A stretch of 64,000 nucleotides of DNA from Gonocerus acuteangulatus. Lineage: Eukaryota; Arthropoda; Insecta; Hemiptera; Coreidae. Below are positions 45,200 through 58,316 of this stretch, piece by piece (position 1 is the first letter of the stretch; each line of letters opens with the position of its first letter). Under the pieces are notes generated by a model, which ran no database searches, was not told the origin of the DNA, and worked only from the letters and a program-made list of their open reading frames with translations. The stretch covers positions 92,716,176-92,780,175 of the forward strand of contig OX328124.1 in the NCBI GenBank assembly GCA_946811695.1, in the 5' to 3' direction. Made by a program: the position numbers and the translations under genes.

Positions 45200-47600
45200 T
45201 ATAATTATACAAAACATGAGTATTTATCTTCGTTGCCGTTGAATGAAATGTGCTCTGCGGAATTTTCAAACAGTACTAATAGAAAAAAAATGTTGAAATG
45301 GGATTTTAAACGGAGAATTTTATATTAAAAAAAAAAAAAAAAGAAAGTATTTTCTTTGGTCAGAAAGGTAAGTTAAAAGCCTAATTTTTTCTTTAAAGAG
45401 AGCCACTTGAAAAGAAAACCGTTCCATGTTTATCCTTTTATAGTAAGACCTAAAAAAGAGAGTTCAACAGGAGTAGGTTAAAAGAGAAGAAAAGGACCCT
45501 CTAGAAAGGAGTGTTTGCGGGGGAGGGGAGGCTAAAGATTTAGAAAGAGTGCCTGGAGCAGGGAAATGACTAAGAAGAGGGTAGAGTGAAAGGCACTATC
45601 TAGCTATCAGTGCCTTTGTAGTGGGACCACTGCTGAATGGGACGATAAGGGAGGTCCGGCACAATGAGTGGCCCACTAAATCAGTGCTGCCAACCATTGT
45701 CCCCTTATCACTGGGCCCACTGACAAATCGGATCAGGAGTCGTTTATAACGGCCTGCGTCAGCCTTCTTACTCTCCGAGTCCGATGTATTTACTATTCAC
45801 GCCGACGAGTAATCGACCGAATGATGGTGATAACCAGGACAGTGTTTGCTAGAGATTCCATCTAGATCGCTAATGTCACTCCGCAAAAATATTGCCAAAC
45901 ACATCTCATAAAGATTTATATTCTTCAGAAATATACCGCCTAAGAATCAAACAAGGACAGAAATTCTGTGGATTAAGGCTAACAACATGGATGAGATAAC
46001 CGAATTTGTATCCCTTCTCTCAACAACATTCAATGGGATGAAGCTCGTTAGACTTTATAGAATTCCTCGTAGGCAAACTTTAGGCCCTGTCGTTATTATT
46101 TTTTTCCTTTTAAAGATTGGGCTATCTAGAGTCTTTTATAATGAAGAATGCACGTGGTCGGTTGCCCATTCAGGCATTGGCCACGCCCGAGTTGCTTAAT
46201 TTCGGTGATCAACTGGTGCATTCAACGTGGCTACGGCCATTGGTTTTCATTGTTTCAAATTCATTATGGAATTAGAATTAGCCTTACAAATGAAATTTTA
46301 AACATTTTTAGACAGATTTTAGCATGAAAAACAGTCGAATAATGTCACAGTATGGCTCTCAGAATAATTCCAGCCGTTAAAAAAAAAAAAAAAAAAATGT
46401 TTTTATTGAAGTGATTTTAGTAATTCACATATTTTTATTCTCAAGAGAGAGAGAATAAAAATATGATTAATAATGATTAATTTGAGCTAATAAATAAAGG
46501 ATAACAAAGAATGAATACATAAAAATAAATGAAATAAATAAAAAATCCAGATAAACAATAAACTAAATTAAAAATATATAAAAGAAACTGACTTGGAATA
46601 AATAACAGTCCTTTAATTATACACATAATAAGCAATTAAATCATATAATTCAAGCTAATTAATCACATGTGGAATAATGCATTCATTCTTATGGATATTA
46701 ATGAATTTAATGTTTGATAACATGTCCAGTTCAAATTGCTGAACATTAGTTAAAGACAAAAAATTAAAGCTTAGGGTAATTCAGCTGAGGCATACTCCGT
46801 TATAATTGGATTATTTATCTTGCTAAGATCCGTCCAAAAATGTTAGCAGTTTCATATATAAAGCTTATTTCAAATCCTAATGAATTTGAAATAATAAAAA
46901 CGGCAAGGCCTAAAACCGGCCTTTGAGGAACTCCATAATGTCTAAAAAGCAACATCTTTTTACAGGAGGGATACAAATTCGGTTACTGCATCAATGTTCT
47001 CAACCTCTAAGTATAGATGTTGTAATTCTCTAAACAATTTTAAATGATAAAAAAGACAAGACCTGATACGGCAGACGAAGAATTCCATAAAATCTAACTG
47101 ACGACAACTCTCCTGTCTGGGATGATAGAAAACTAAGCAGATATCCGCCACCAACCGCAAGCGGTGCTGGCTAGGGGGAGTCGGCTGTTGAAACGCCTGG
47201 TAATTCCTGTCATCCAGCTGACTGATTCCGCTCTATTCAATTTAGCCGAGCGGCGGCTCTAGGTATGGGCCCATGCATCAACCTCCCCTCCAACATTAAT
47301 CCTCCTTACCGAATTACTGATATAAATGACCTCAGCGGTCAATGGATATAATTGATGCGGTATGGCAGCCGGGCGAGCGTCTCCCCCATGCGGTTTTACA
47401 CTGCTACAGACAATATCTCACATTACAATCGCATGAAGTGATACTCTGTTATCCCACTACGAGCGTTTGGCCGAATGGTATTTCGATGGAATTTGAAATG
47501 ATTTCAGCGACTCTAATACATCATTTGGCTGCCCTTTAATTCGACGGAAAGGCCGGCCAGTTTTAACTATCTCAATGAAACATTAATTCATTGACTACTA
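45200..47600. other. No intact gene; possible highly decayed RT remnants
   Basis: Three blocks translate to weak versions of the RT motif around Y-G-V-P-Q: 46045-46110 (plus, LYRIPRRQTLGPVVIIFF), 46895-46970 (minus, HYGVPQRPVLGLAVFIIS) and 47030-47100 (minus). The blocks at about 45990-46015 and 46970-47000 share a ~25-bp segment in inverse orientation. If real, these are very old LINE scraps. A hairpin at 46426-46464 (ATATTTTTATTCTC arms) is also present. Confidence 0.35.
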
Positions 47601-47799
47601 TGTGAGTTTATCCTCAATTGTATAACCATAAAATAAATAGTAGTAATTGCTGGATGGTGGAAATTGATGTTCAAAATGATGACAAAAAAAACCCACAATT
47701 TCCACAGGTGTTTTATTTTATGCAGAACGTTTTGGACTCTAGGAAAAAGGCTCGGCCGAATAATCCCCTTTTTATGGACATTGAAAACGTTCTGTATGA

Positions 47800-47955
47800 A
47801 ATAAAACTGTCAAACATATACTGACAGACTGTAGACAACGCAGCGACTTGACGATTCCATACAACTTACACGACTTACTTACTGAAGGTAGCCCGTACAT
47901 CCACATATACTCCTAACACACTTAAAAGCAGCACACTTATATTCAAAGGTATAAC
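47800..47955 (+). pseudogene. I-group LINE tail fragment
   Basis: Translates as VKHILTDCRQRSDLTIPYN and HDLLTEGSPYIHI, the region just after the zinc knuckle, matching the LINE ends at 5.9 and 22.7 kb. It is broken by stops afterwards. About 150 bp remain. Confidence 0.78.
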
Positions 47956-48089
47956 TATATGTAATATTTTATTTTGGTTTTATTTAATAGCAACATCTTG
48001 TTCTTTCTCTTTTATTTCTTTATGTTTTATTTTGTTTTATTGGACAAACTGACTAATATTTAACGAACCTTTCTTCTGTCGTCCCAATG

Positions 48090-48255
48090 AGCTCATCGCC
48101 ACTGCTACGGAGCTCACATGGAATAAATAAAAAATAAACATCTCGGGAAATTTTGGACATTTGGATATGGCTGAAGCCTTTTCTTTTTTCCAATGAAAAG
48201 CCACCACCCATAGTTGGAATCGGACCCATTTGTATTATCAGTGTGAACAAAATAA
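48090..48255 (-). mobile_element. SINE family C copy (minus)
   Basis: The minus strand reads GGTCCGATTCCAAC (B-box-like), GGGTGGTGGCTTTTCATTGG and AAAAGAAAAGGCTTCAGCC, matching 36911-36980 in order and spacing. Confidence 0.68.
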
Positions 48256-48584
48256 ATTGTTAAATCTATTTAAAATAGGATAGACAGTATTCTGGGGCTG
48301 TGGAAACTTGGGGCAAGAAGCATTTACATTTAACTTAACCAGTGTAAGGTTAAGGAGGCATTTTAACCACTTTGGTATATTTTCACTTCAACTTTCACTG
48401 GCAAAAAAATACGTTTCTCTTACGATTTTCCGTTATCTGTCTTAGTGGATGGCTTTTTTTAGGCATTTTAAACTGAAAATCTAAAGAACCCATTTTAAAG
48501 GTTTGATCTTTAACCGTTTTTGAGAAATTCAGAAAACTTCATTTTTTTTTTAATTTCCGGCACTAAGAAACTTTCTTCAAATTA
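48256..48584. other. No recognisable gene
   Basis: Unassigned. The segment 48470-48540 has wording similar to R1 (AACCGTTTTTGAGA) but too short to call. Confidence 0.35.
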
Positions 48585-48612
48585 GCCACTAGACCACGGG
48601 GAGACACCTAAT
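48585..48612 (-). mobile_element. SINE-B head fragment (minus)
   Basis: The block GCCACTAGACCACGGGGAGAC is the reverse complement of the SINE-B head. Confidence 0.6.
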
Positions 48613-48691
48613 CTGACTAGTATAACTAAAGTTAGTACTATTAGAGGCATGCATTAACCTTATTACTATTTAGCGCACATCTAAGGACAAT

Positions 48692-48752
48692 ATCATAAAT
48701 TCGGCACTAATAGCCAAATAGTTGATGCGCCGTTAAAAAAGAAAAAAAAAAG
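48692..48752 (+). mobile_element. SINE-B tail fragment (plus)
   Basis: The block GGCACTAATAGCCAAATAGT-TGATGCGCCGTT plus an A-rich end matches the SINE-B tail. With the oppositely oriented head 80 bp away it forms a rearranged or nested pair. Confidence 0.7.
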
Positions 48753-50650
48753 TAGCACTTTAATAACTTATAATTCAACAGTATTTTATTTATTTATAAT
48801 TCGTTATAAAAATTCTCAATTTCCAAAAATACTTTATTTAATGAAATATTGTATTTTAATAGCATAAAAATAAATAAATATATTCTATATAAATATTTCC
48901 TTTCTATCTACACTCACATACGAATTCTGGTATGCACAAAAATAATTATACGATAATAAACATAACTACCCCTCCCCCCAAAAAAAAAAAAAAATCTTAA
49001 AACAATATAACATGTGGAATTAGCCTTTAAGTCTCTCATGCAATTAACGTTATCTGCTGGATGTTTCTACATCTATTATGTGATACATATCTTCATTAGC
49101 CGTTGATGTACACAGGATACTCATTTCTTTTGGATAAATGATTTTTAGATGTAACATAATATCAAAACTGCTAGAAGTCCTGAGTTGACTTATTTGTTAG
49201 TTAGCAATTAATTTCTCACGAAGAATGAAACATAAAAATATTTTAACACTTAATACGTTATAAATATATGGAATTTTGTCACAGATACATGAGGAAATGG
49301 GAAAGTTAATAATCTTATACCAGATGGAAGTGAGTTAAATGAAGGTAGACGAGAGAAATGATTTATAGCTTCGAGCACAGTGCTGACAGCTGTACAAATT
49401 GGATATTGGTCTGTGCCTGGGAGGAGTCCTTCTCGAGTTTATACTAAGAGCATCCAACTATGTAACAGATCTAACTCCCTTATAGAAATGCTCAAGGAGA
49501 ATGCGTCCCGTTAGTTTCCTAAGATGTAGCTGTTAGCTTTTTCCTCCCTCTATACAGAGCGGATATTCTCGCCAGGTATGTAAGCGTTTTATAACGAAAA
49601 AGCAAGGCGATAAAATTGGTATATATCGTCGACACAAATCCAAAGTATCGAATGTGAAAAGTGGTTTGGTACTTTATAGATGACTGACCGAGAGCTGGCA
49701 ACGCACTTTTCATGAAGTGTTTTATGCACCCTGAAATGTTGCTATAATGTACCTCTTAGGTAAATAAGAAGGTAAATATGTGTTTCCTGGACATGGTACT
49801 GCGCATAGGAGAAAGGTGCAAAACAATATTGCCCAAAAGTAGAGTTTTATTCAGAAGCCAACTATTATTAATGAAAAAAATGGAAAATTAAGGCAATTAT
49901 CAAATTAATAATAAATAAGGCAGGCACTTTTATGGGGGTTAAAATGATAATAATAAAAAAAAACTAAGTACCTAGTTTTTATTTTTAATCTTAAATGAAG
50001 TGCTTTATTCACGCTGCGATTTAAACAGCGTCTTCAGTAAACATATTTGAAAATAATTACAAAAGGGCAGACACTTTTGTAGGGTATAATTATCAGGAAA
50101 CATAAAAATAAATGTTGAATATGATAGACTGCAATACACTGCGCGTAACCGTAAGAGTGCATGACAGAGAGGCTCTCGGACTATATATAAATTTTATCTT
50201 ATATATTTTAATTAGACTTAATGCACATTCGTTATTTTGATTTTCTGTAAATGATAATTTTTTTTTTTTAATTTTCGACAGTTTTCCACAACGTACAAAG
50301 GTCAAACAGCAATCAGTATAGATTGAAATTGAAAAATGCGTTTTACACATTCCATAATTTGCTTTTGTATCGACGTATGTATAAGTATGCATTTATGTTT
50401 GTTACGCTCTATATTGTACATTGTGTAACGCCGGTAGATGATAATACTCAAGGGGGTGAAACTAGACCACAACAATCCCAACATTTTTAAACAAGATTCA
50501 ATATTTTTCACGTTTAATGTTCTGAATTCAAATTATAAGGAATTCCAAACCCCAATGTATATGTGTAACCTTGTTGGTATTAGCCTATTACCAAATTTAT
50601 TTACAACGTTAGTCTTGTCAATCCATGACGACTAAGGGATAGATTAATGA
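48753..50650. other. No recognisable gene
   Basis: AT-rich with A-runs at 48978-48993 and 49960-49970. Open frames of up to about 99 codons have no recognisable domain. Confidence 0.4.
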
Positions 50651-50663
50651 CAGAGAGAGAGAG

Positions 50664-50717
<54 letters not shown>
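50651..50717. repeat. (GA)n microsatellite and G-run
   Basis: About 55 bp of GA with one GTCA interruption, ending in eleven Gs. Confidence 0.95.
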
Positions 50718-50718
<1 letters not shown>

Positions 50719-51189
50719 ATTATTAGCTAGATGGCACTACCCCAGGTGCTCAGGGCAAACTGAGTTTTTCCCCCTTTTTTCATTAGGCTTCATAAGCTAC
50801 GAGTGCTAACACTGTCTTTGGAATCAAAATGAAAACCCATCTCCATCACTCTCACCCACCACCCCTCTCATTTTCTCTCTATAGAAGAAGCACCCCTACT
50901 TTTCATGCGCAAATACCATCTCCCTGCGCATACACACTCATATATTCATCATCCTACTGTAGGGCATTATTTCTCGTTTTTTCTTCTCTACCAACTGCTA
51001 TTATTGAGATAGTCGAATGGAATTAAAGACGAAAGAAGAATTTTCTTAATCATTTAGATTGTTTCCGGTTAATTTGTAAAGATTTCGTTTAAATACATGT
51101 ACGTATGTTAATGAGTTATTTATATTGAACCCCAAATATTGTTTGCCTTTATTAAGTGTGTCTTCTAGAAAATTCCATAATTATTACTA
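50718..51189. other. No recognisable gene
   Basis: No supported feature. The short frame at 50829-51026 is serine/proline-rich and shows no domain. Confidence 0.4.
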
Positions 51190-51495
51190 GATTTCGGGGG
51201 GGGGCGAAATTAGCCTAAATTGGAAAGTGGTAGAGCACTTGACTCGTGTTCTGAATGTCATGAGTGCGAATCTCGTTCGCGCTATAAAGACTTTATCTTC
51301 TACTTTTCTAGTTTGGATTTGGGACTCCAGGCCGTCCCGATGTTGATCCACCGTTAGATGGGAACCTGTAACGCGGCAAATCAGCAACTAGTACACTATT
51401 CCGAATTGTGCAGTCATCTAAAAATTCAGATACCTACACAGGTACTGCACATCTCGGGCCTAGTGTTCTGTTACGGAACTGATTGTTAAGAATAT
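51190..51495 (+). mobile_element. tRNA-derived SINE, family A (copy 2)
   Basis: Aligns with 2388-2702 throughout, with an insertion of ~15 bp inside the A-box region (TTAGCCTAAATTGGAAAGTGG). The B-box region reads GTGCGAATCTCG. The 3' end GTTCTGTTACGGAACTGATT corresponds to that of copy 1. Substantial divergence indicates an old family. (TA)n follows. Confidence 0.75.
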
Positions 51496-51498
51496 TTT

Positions 51499-51500
<2 letters not shown>

Positions 51501-51548
<48 letters not shown>
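51501..51548. repeat. (TA)n microsatellite
   Basis: About 48 bp of pure TA directly after the SINE end. Confidence 0.95.
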
Positions 51549-51551
<3 letters not shown>

Positions 51552-52315
51552 AAGTAGCAACATAATAACTATCATAACAACCATCATTTTTTGTTACTGG
51601 AGCTGGACATTCCCCACCAATTTGGCTAGTTAAATAAACGTTGCTGAGGGAAGGCCTGAACCTAATATAACTGTTAAATAAATATGAAAATGCACCTCTT
51701 TGAAATTTCAGTTAATCAGGTGACTCGTTCTCAAAAAAACATTTTTTATGGTGAAAATGCACTTTCCCTTTTTAATTTTACATGCTATGTAAAATGTTTA
51801 GTTGAAAGAGAACAAAAATATCTTTGTAATTAATAACTGACTTAATTATGAAAAAATCATTTTCCTGAATAAACCCTAACTCAAAATGGCCCAATTTTGC
51901 TTCTAATTTTCGGAAAAAAGAATATGAACACTAGTTGAGCACAAATTTCGAGTTTCGTTGGAAGAGTTATGAAAAGCACGTGTCCAAGACACTTTTTAAA
52001 AACTATTTAGGTATATTGAATAAAACATAATTGAATTTGTACGTACAAAATAAAATTTGTGCATAATGAAAATTTAGACTATTGCACATTTCAGACTGGG
52101 TTTGAACATGCATAGTGTGATAACGCCCAAAGTTATTTTCTTCACTTAGACTACATAGTATGTTTTGTTGAGATTTTCGCTGTTGAGAATTTTATGGAGC
52201 TCTGTGGGCCTGGTTTATTTATTCATTTCTACCATTTGAAGAATTAAAATACTTTTTAAAGAGACTTATATATTAATTTTTTTTAATATTTTAAAAATAT
52301 ATTAATTTTTTTCCC
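51549..52315. other. No recognisable gene
   Basis: AT-rich, unassigned. Confidence 0.45.
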
Positions 52316-52390
52316 TATGGATAACCCGTCCCAAAATTCGTAGTTAATAATGATGGACGTTAAAATTTAAATAAATAAATATATTAAAAT
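52316..52390 (+). mobile_element. SINE family C tail
   Basis: GGATAACCCGTCCCAAAATT followed by CGTAGTTAATAATGATGGAC and an A-rich end matches 36998-37070. Confidence 0.7.
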
Positions 52391-52779
52391 TTTATATAAA
52401 ACTCGGATAATGAAAAAATATAACGTTTCTGTCCTCGTGAAATGATAAATGCTACATTATTCGTAAAGGTGAATCAAACGCTGAATAAAGATAAGCAGAG
52501 ATTGAAAAGAGAATAGGAAAGGGAGGCAGGAAAGGCTATTCTTCTTTCTTTATTCACTAGTCGGCGTCCTATTGTCTGTCGAGTGCATAAAAATAATGGA
52601 CTTCTCTGGGTTGAAATTTATTCAATTCTACTCGATCAGATAATGCTTTTCTACCTGCCACTTCCTAGGACCGAATCAGCGTGGTCAGTCTGCTCAGAAT
52701 ACTGGCTGCAGGAATCTAGTTCTTCATGCATGTAAAGTGGAGGTTGGCTGTAGACAAGTCTCGAAATAGAAACAAATAT
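52391..52779. other. No recognisable gene
   Basis: Unassigned sequence. Confidence 0.4.
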
Positions 52780-54745
52780 GTCCTGATGATCCTGTCAGTC
52801 CATCTAGCAAGTTCCCTACAACCTGGATTCGATAGATAGTTATAGTAACGCACCTGTAATAGTACCAAAGTGAAAGAATCTATATCCCGTGATTGCGATG
52901 TGGTGGTTAAATGAATAAAATTACTTACAAGAATCATTAAGGGAATCATTCCCCCATCTCACCCGTTAAGGGATTTTTTCAAGTTATTGTCAATAATCGG
53001 TTTACTATAAGCTAGGGATTTCATAGAAATCCGTTTTGGTTAATGTGCATATGGTCAAATCAGAGTCAGCGAGAATCAGCCCTCCGGGTTCTGAAACAAT
53101 TGTTGAGACTATGAAATATTTGTCACGGACCAGTAAGGCGTCAGTCTATCCGCTCATCCTGTGAGCCAATCTAGCAAGTTACAATAAGGAATAGGTACCA
53201 TACAAGCCTGTACCTGGATTAGGTAGGAATTTGTATCGGTTTACGCACATTTAGTAATGCCGGAGTGAAAGAACGAGTATCCCGTGATTACAATATTGTT
53301 GTTAAAAGAATACGACTTATATACAATACCGTACTCCGACCAAAATGGACTTATGGACGAGAACACTGGGGTTTCACCAAACCTTCCAATTCCTAAAGAA
53401 TACAAACAATGCAATCCAAAATCCTTCGAAGAATATCCAATGCCCCTTACTACGTCTCGAACGTAACTCTCCAAAATGACCTCAATATCCCCTTTATCCA
53501 AACCCTGGCCAAATCAGTCTATCTGAAGTTCCATTCCAATCTCCCTGGCCATCCAAATCCTTTGATAAATTCTCCTTCCTCGTTCCAAAATCCTCATAGA
53601 AGACTGAAGCGGAGGTGGCCTAGAGACAACTTGCTTTAACATCTGCAGTGCACAAAATGTGATATATGTTCTTTTAAAAAATGTTTACAGTTGTTTCAAT
53701 ATATTATTCTTGTGGTTTATGTAATTGTTCATATTCCTACATCATGCCTCACAAAATCATTGTAACAGAACCAGCAATATTACTGGAAATATGTAAAACT
53801 CATATTGTTGTAATAATCAATAAAAGAAAATAATAATAAAAGAATACAATCTGTTAGAAATCATTACGAAAACAGACTTCTGGCTCTTCTATTCTGGCAA
53901 TCGTCCAAGATGAAGAAGAGAATAGGTTTACCTATATCGATGGATTTAATAGCAAATTGTTTTGGTTAAGGTACATACGGCCACATCAGACTGAGATGTT
54001 CTTCTGATACGATGGTTCTGAGTAGATATTATCCGTAGCGAATCTGTAAGGATTTTTTCTAATTAACCTTCCAGGCAATCTTGCTGGGCACTATAGAAAA
54101 TGGGTTTACTAAAACCGGAAAACCGGTGTATTTCATACGATATTTTCTTGGTTGATGCATATATGGTTACATCAGACTGATTAGTACTCTGGTACTTGTG
54201 ATATGGTGGAATGCGATCTCTCACAAATCAGTAAAGTATCAGTCCTCAAATCAACTTCAATCAACAATAGAGAATTGGTTACCTGAACCCGATGGAATCT
54301 ATATCAATTTGTCACCCTAATGCACTTATTGTGGTACCAAATCGACAGATTATGTACGCCGGTGCTTGTGATATACTAGTCGAGTGAGTACCGTATCTAA
54401 TACGAATCAATATGGAAACAGTCTGTCAACTAGTGCAGACAGTTAATTTTCAAATGTGTGTATTGAATACGTTCCCTACAATCAAAGGGTTAGATAACAA
54501 TGGTTTTGAATAATAGACATATCGCTGCTACAGACTCAAAAAAACAGTACTTCCGTTCTTCTGATGTGGCGGTTGAACGAATGATTCATTCAAACAATTA
54601 AGAACGGAGAGTAGGTTCTATATGGATTAGAAAAACGAGATAAATGCAGACTTACTGATTGAGAGAATCAGTATCCTGTTTTTGCGACACGGTGATTGAG
54701 CGAATACTAAGAATGACGTCCGTAACGATTCATCCTTGAATCTTT
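52780..54745. repeat. Degenerate tandem array of a long unit
   Basis: Recurrent blocks appear in the same order at irregular intervals of roughly 150-350 bp: CCATCTAGCAAGTT, a GGTTTAC / CCTGGAT block, AGTGAAAGAA-TATCCCGTGATT, GCGATGTGGTGGTTRAAYGA-ATRA, and TTGGTTAAGGTACATACGGC-CACATCAGACTGA. The GTGGTGGTT/GGTGATTGAGCGAAT block is found near 52895, 53290, 54190, 54370, 54560 and 54690. Divergence is high, so unit boundaries are uncertain. A LINE has inserted at 53314-53836. Confidence 0.5.
53314..53836 (+). mobile_element. 5'-truncated Jockey-type LINE with 11-bp target duplication
   Basis: Bounded by TAAAAGAATAC at 53303-53313 and 53837-53847. The coding part (53318-53639) gives YNTVLRPKWTYGREHWGFTK, an in-frame stop, then QSKILRRISNAPYYVSNVTL and a terminus RRLKRRWPRDNLL. 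This is the carboxy end of the same LINE group as 58.3-60.4 kb. The 3' untranslated region ends in CAATAAAAGAAAATAATAAT. Confidence 0.87.
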
Positions 54746-55489
54746 AACTCTACTTATCCACGCAAAGTAAGATCCAAGATACAGTAGATAATAGTTTGAC
54801 TACAACTGGTAGAATTGATGCTTATGGTGTCCTGGTTTGGTGAATGCAGTCGAAGACCCATGGCAACGGAGAATATGACTTTAAAACTGGTGGAATTATT
54901 GCTACCAGAGTTGGAAATGAATATACTCCGGGCGACCCATAGGATATTGATAATGATATGCAGATTGTTAACAGTCGAGGTCATTAGGACTGAAGAAATA
55001 GTTTCGTTTCGGTTAGGAAAACTGTCATATTAAAAGAAAAAAATATACTTTGAAGAAATCAGCATGTTCTTTATCATCCTTCTTCAGTATTGAATGTCTA
55101 GGGAAGAACAACTTTACCGGTTAAGTATCTGCGAAGAAAATGGTCTTTCCATCATCTTTGGTCTTCCTTGAAGGGCATTCATTGCTGATGAATAAAATAT
55201 AGATTTTCCGAAAATATCTCAGGTTTTTTATCCAAATCCAAACTATTTCTTGACATCTTATCGCATCGACTGTCAACAATCTACATCTCAATATGAATTA
55301 TCTACAAATCGCACGGTATGTATTCATGACCGATTCTGACTTTTATAATTCCACCAGTTTAAAAGTCTAATTCTTTCTAACCGAATCCAAAGCATTTCTT
55401 CTGTGACTTCTTATAGGATAATGGTCCTTAATCAAACTCTATTTTTGTTTATCGCTATCTTAGCTTGGCATAATAACATAATGGCATAA
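54746..55489. other. No recognisable gene
   Basis: Possibly a continuation of the degenerate array; no domain or second copy established. Confidence 0.4.
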
Positions 55490-55850
55490 TCATTCTCTCA
55501 ACACATTTGTCCTTGACCTTGCTGAAATCCGTTGCCAAATGTTCCAACCAAAATTGTATCACCGCCGTAATCCTGAAGGTCTATCCTTATCTTCCCAATA
55601 ATCCCAGAAAACTTAATAGACAGTGGCCCCGAGATAAACTCAGCAGATCTTATCTCGATCGATAAAATTGTATTTGTTTAACCCAATTTCAAAGAACCAA
55701 CAATGTTTGGTTTGTTCCAAGTATTGTATCATTTTTATTTTATTTTACTTCCCCTCTTTTCAACAACGAGTGTCCGTGCCAACAAACTTGAAAATTGTAC
55801 ACTTGACATATTTTACCGATCTCAAATAAACAAATAAATTTAATAAAAGT
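55490..55850 (+). pseudogene. Jockey-type LINE 3' fragment
   Basis: 55500-55660 aligns with 60030-60190 (TTGTCCTTGACCTTGCTGAA, GTCTATCCTTATCTTCCCAA, AGACAGTGGCCCCGAGATAA), and the 3' untranslated region to about 55835 aligns with 60190-60385. About 330 bp of the LINE family of 58.3-60.4 kb, without catalytic motifs. Confidence 0.85.
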
Positions 55851-57719
55851 AATAATCCTCTTAATATTTGTAATTGTTATAGTGATTATATACGAAATAA
55901 TTGGCATTCCCAGGGTAATTAATATAAGAGGCAGAGGATAAGCTGACGGGTGCGACATTAATCAGTTATGGAACACTATGATGTAAAATGAGGGGGTGGG
56001 GGGGTTAATATTGGTTGTTAGTATAAGTGATTTATCGGAAGCTATCTGTCTGCCTATGGAGTCTGGCTTGCTGAGATGGCAGACAGTACTCACTAACGAG
56101 CAATAACCCAACGGCCTCCAATTCCTACGTGATCGTGCCCTTGTATATCCTTTACTAGTGGTTCACGTCAATTAGAAAAACACCAATTTCTCTCTCACAT
56201 ATATATATATATATACGTGCTACTCTGAGAAGATATATTTTTTCGCTGAATGAATACATTTTTCTCCCCATTATAAAAAACTGGACTTTATTGGGGGAAA
56301 AAAGGGTGGAAAAATGTCAATATGCCATTCGAAGAAACATGTCTTTCCGGATTTGTCGAACTTAAAAAGAACAATATGGCCTGATTGATCATTAAACGTG
56401 ATTATCTTGTGATTTCAGTTTCAGTCAACTTCTTTTAGAGGACTTCCTTTACCACAGAAAAGAAACTGAGAAGAACCAATATTAGTAGTATCTATAATAG
56501 GAGCTATTTTTTTTTTTATAAGGACTGACAATAAGCAAAATTGTTGTAAACTTGACTAATGCTAATATGACTGACAGAGCACCTATAATATAAAAAAGCA
56601 CAGAAACGAATACATTACGTTGACGATCCTTGTAACTTGAACTTGAATATTAGACACGAAGGGAGTTAAGAGGTAAATGTAGATAATTAATTAATATGTA
56701 TAAAATTATTAGTTTAGAGAAATTAGCGTTTCATGCTGTATACATAAAGTTCCCTTTGATCCAAGGAGATCACAACAGCGATATTCAAATACACCTACTT
56801 GGTAGGAATATCATGCTCGTAGTGAGTGCGTTGTTCTACACCGACGCCGGCATGTCTAAGGCGTCGACTTTAATCAGATTAGTAATTTACCTGAGAGGGA
56901 TCTCAAAGGATGCCCTTAGCCCTTTGTATCTTGTTTTCATTGGTAATTAACCAGGCCAGTCGTCGGCCCTGCTTTGTAGGCCAATCTCAACCCCCTCTTT
57001 CTCTCCATTAAGTTGCTCAGAGAGAAGCAGACAGCGCTTTTTATTAAAACAATGCCCTTTGTCATAGCCTTGACACTAATTCTAGAAATTTAGATTGAAG
57101 GAAGCTAGAGAAACCTGGAAGAAGGGAATAGGGAATGATAGTATCTAAGAATTCCTTTAATCCTTCACTATTTAGCTATTCGGAAAATGGGAATTTTTTA
57201 TATAAATATTTGTGCAGTTTAGGTCTTACTGAATCTGACATCCAATTATTATATTAAGGAGGAAATGGATATATTTAATTAATTCAGAGAGAATAAGATT
57301 TATTGTGAGAAGGGGAAGGGAGAGAGGAAGACGGAGGGAAAAAGTCCTTATTAGCGTGTTTTCGTCTCCTTATGGCGTTCAATGGCACAAATTACAAGCA
57401 ATGGCGGGAAACGCTGGTGATTTATAAACATTACACCACGATAAATTTTGGCGCACTTCACATTTAATTTTAGATAACATATTTTTGTGAAAAATTTCAC
57501 CCACATTTGAAAATTTCTGATTAGCGCAAACACAAATATAAGGTTCTTGTAGGCAACTTATGGAAATTACATTGAAGTGATTGGAAAAAACGTTTCTCTC
57601 GTTTGGCGATGTTTGTGGATTTTTGAATGTGAGAAACTGGGAGAATATTGTAACGAACTTCATAGAACAGGAGGAATATGATAAAAGAAAAATACAAACA
57701 CATTTGAAGTTTGAAGGAC
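55851..57719. other. No recognisable gene
   Basis: Contains a G-run at 55990-56004 and a short (TA)n at 56199-56213. The open frames at 56696-56950 and 57351-57703 have no recognisable domain. Confidence 0.4.
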
Positions 57720-57995
57720 TTATTTCTCCAATTTAGATTCCTTAATCGAAAATTGATTCAGATCCATTTTTGTAGAAAATTTAGTAAGCTTTCGAATGGT
57801 TACCTTTCAGTTTCAACCGTTTTCGGGATATTTACAGAAATATACAAAGACCCTAAAACTTTTCATGTCTTTTAATAATATATTTTAGGTAAAGATTTCT
57901 AGTCGGAATTTCCGCATTGTGTCATGAGAGCAATCTAATAGGCGGGGTTCCTCCCTATAGAGGGAGGGAGGAATCGCGCTAAAATGTAGTGTGTG
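57720..57995 (+). repeat. Dispersed repeat R1, 5' and 3' parts joined
   Basis: 57725-57890 matches 28460-28610, and 57895-57990 matches 29290-29395, including the GGCGGGGTTCCTCCCTATAG hairpin and CGCGCTAAAA. The ~680 bp that separates these parts in the 28.5-29.4 kb copy is missing here. Confidence 0.7.
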
Positions 57996-58316
57996 TGTAC
58001 ATGCAACTTTGAATTGTAAATATTATTTATTTGTGCATTATTAGTTTCCATAATAAATTGTAATGTAGCAAATGATTAACAAGTAATATTATATGGTATA
58101 ATTATATTAAAATGGTAAAATTTGGTTAATTTATTTTATTACTTTTATTTGTGAGCAAGTACCTGAGACATATGTCCTTTATCTTCTTTCTGCATTTTTT
58201 GATGTTTTTTTCCATATTTAGGCTAAATCTAGTAATTCACAACTCAATAGAATCACAAAAAATATATTTAAAAAACGTTTTATTTTTAATGTTTTTTTTC
58301 ATTTTTAAATTCTAAG
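57996..58316. other. No recognisable gene
   Basis: AT-rich. The last ten bases (58307-58316) are the left target duplication of the following LINE. Confidence 0.5.
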
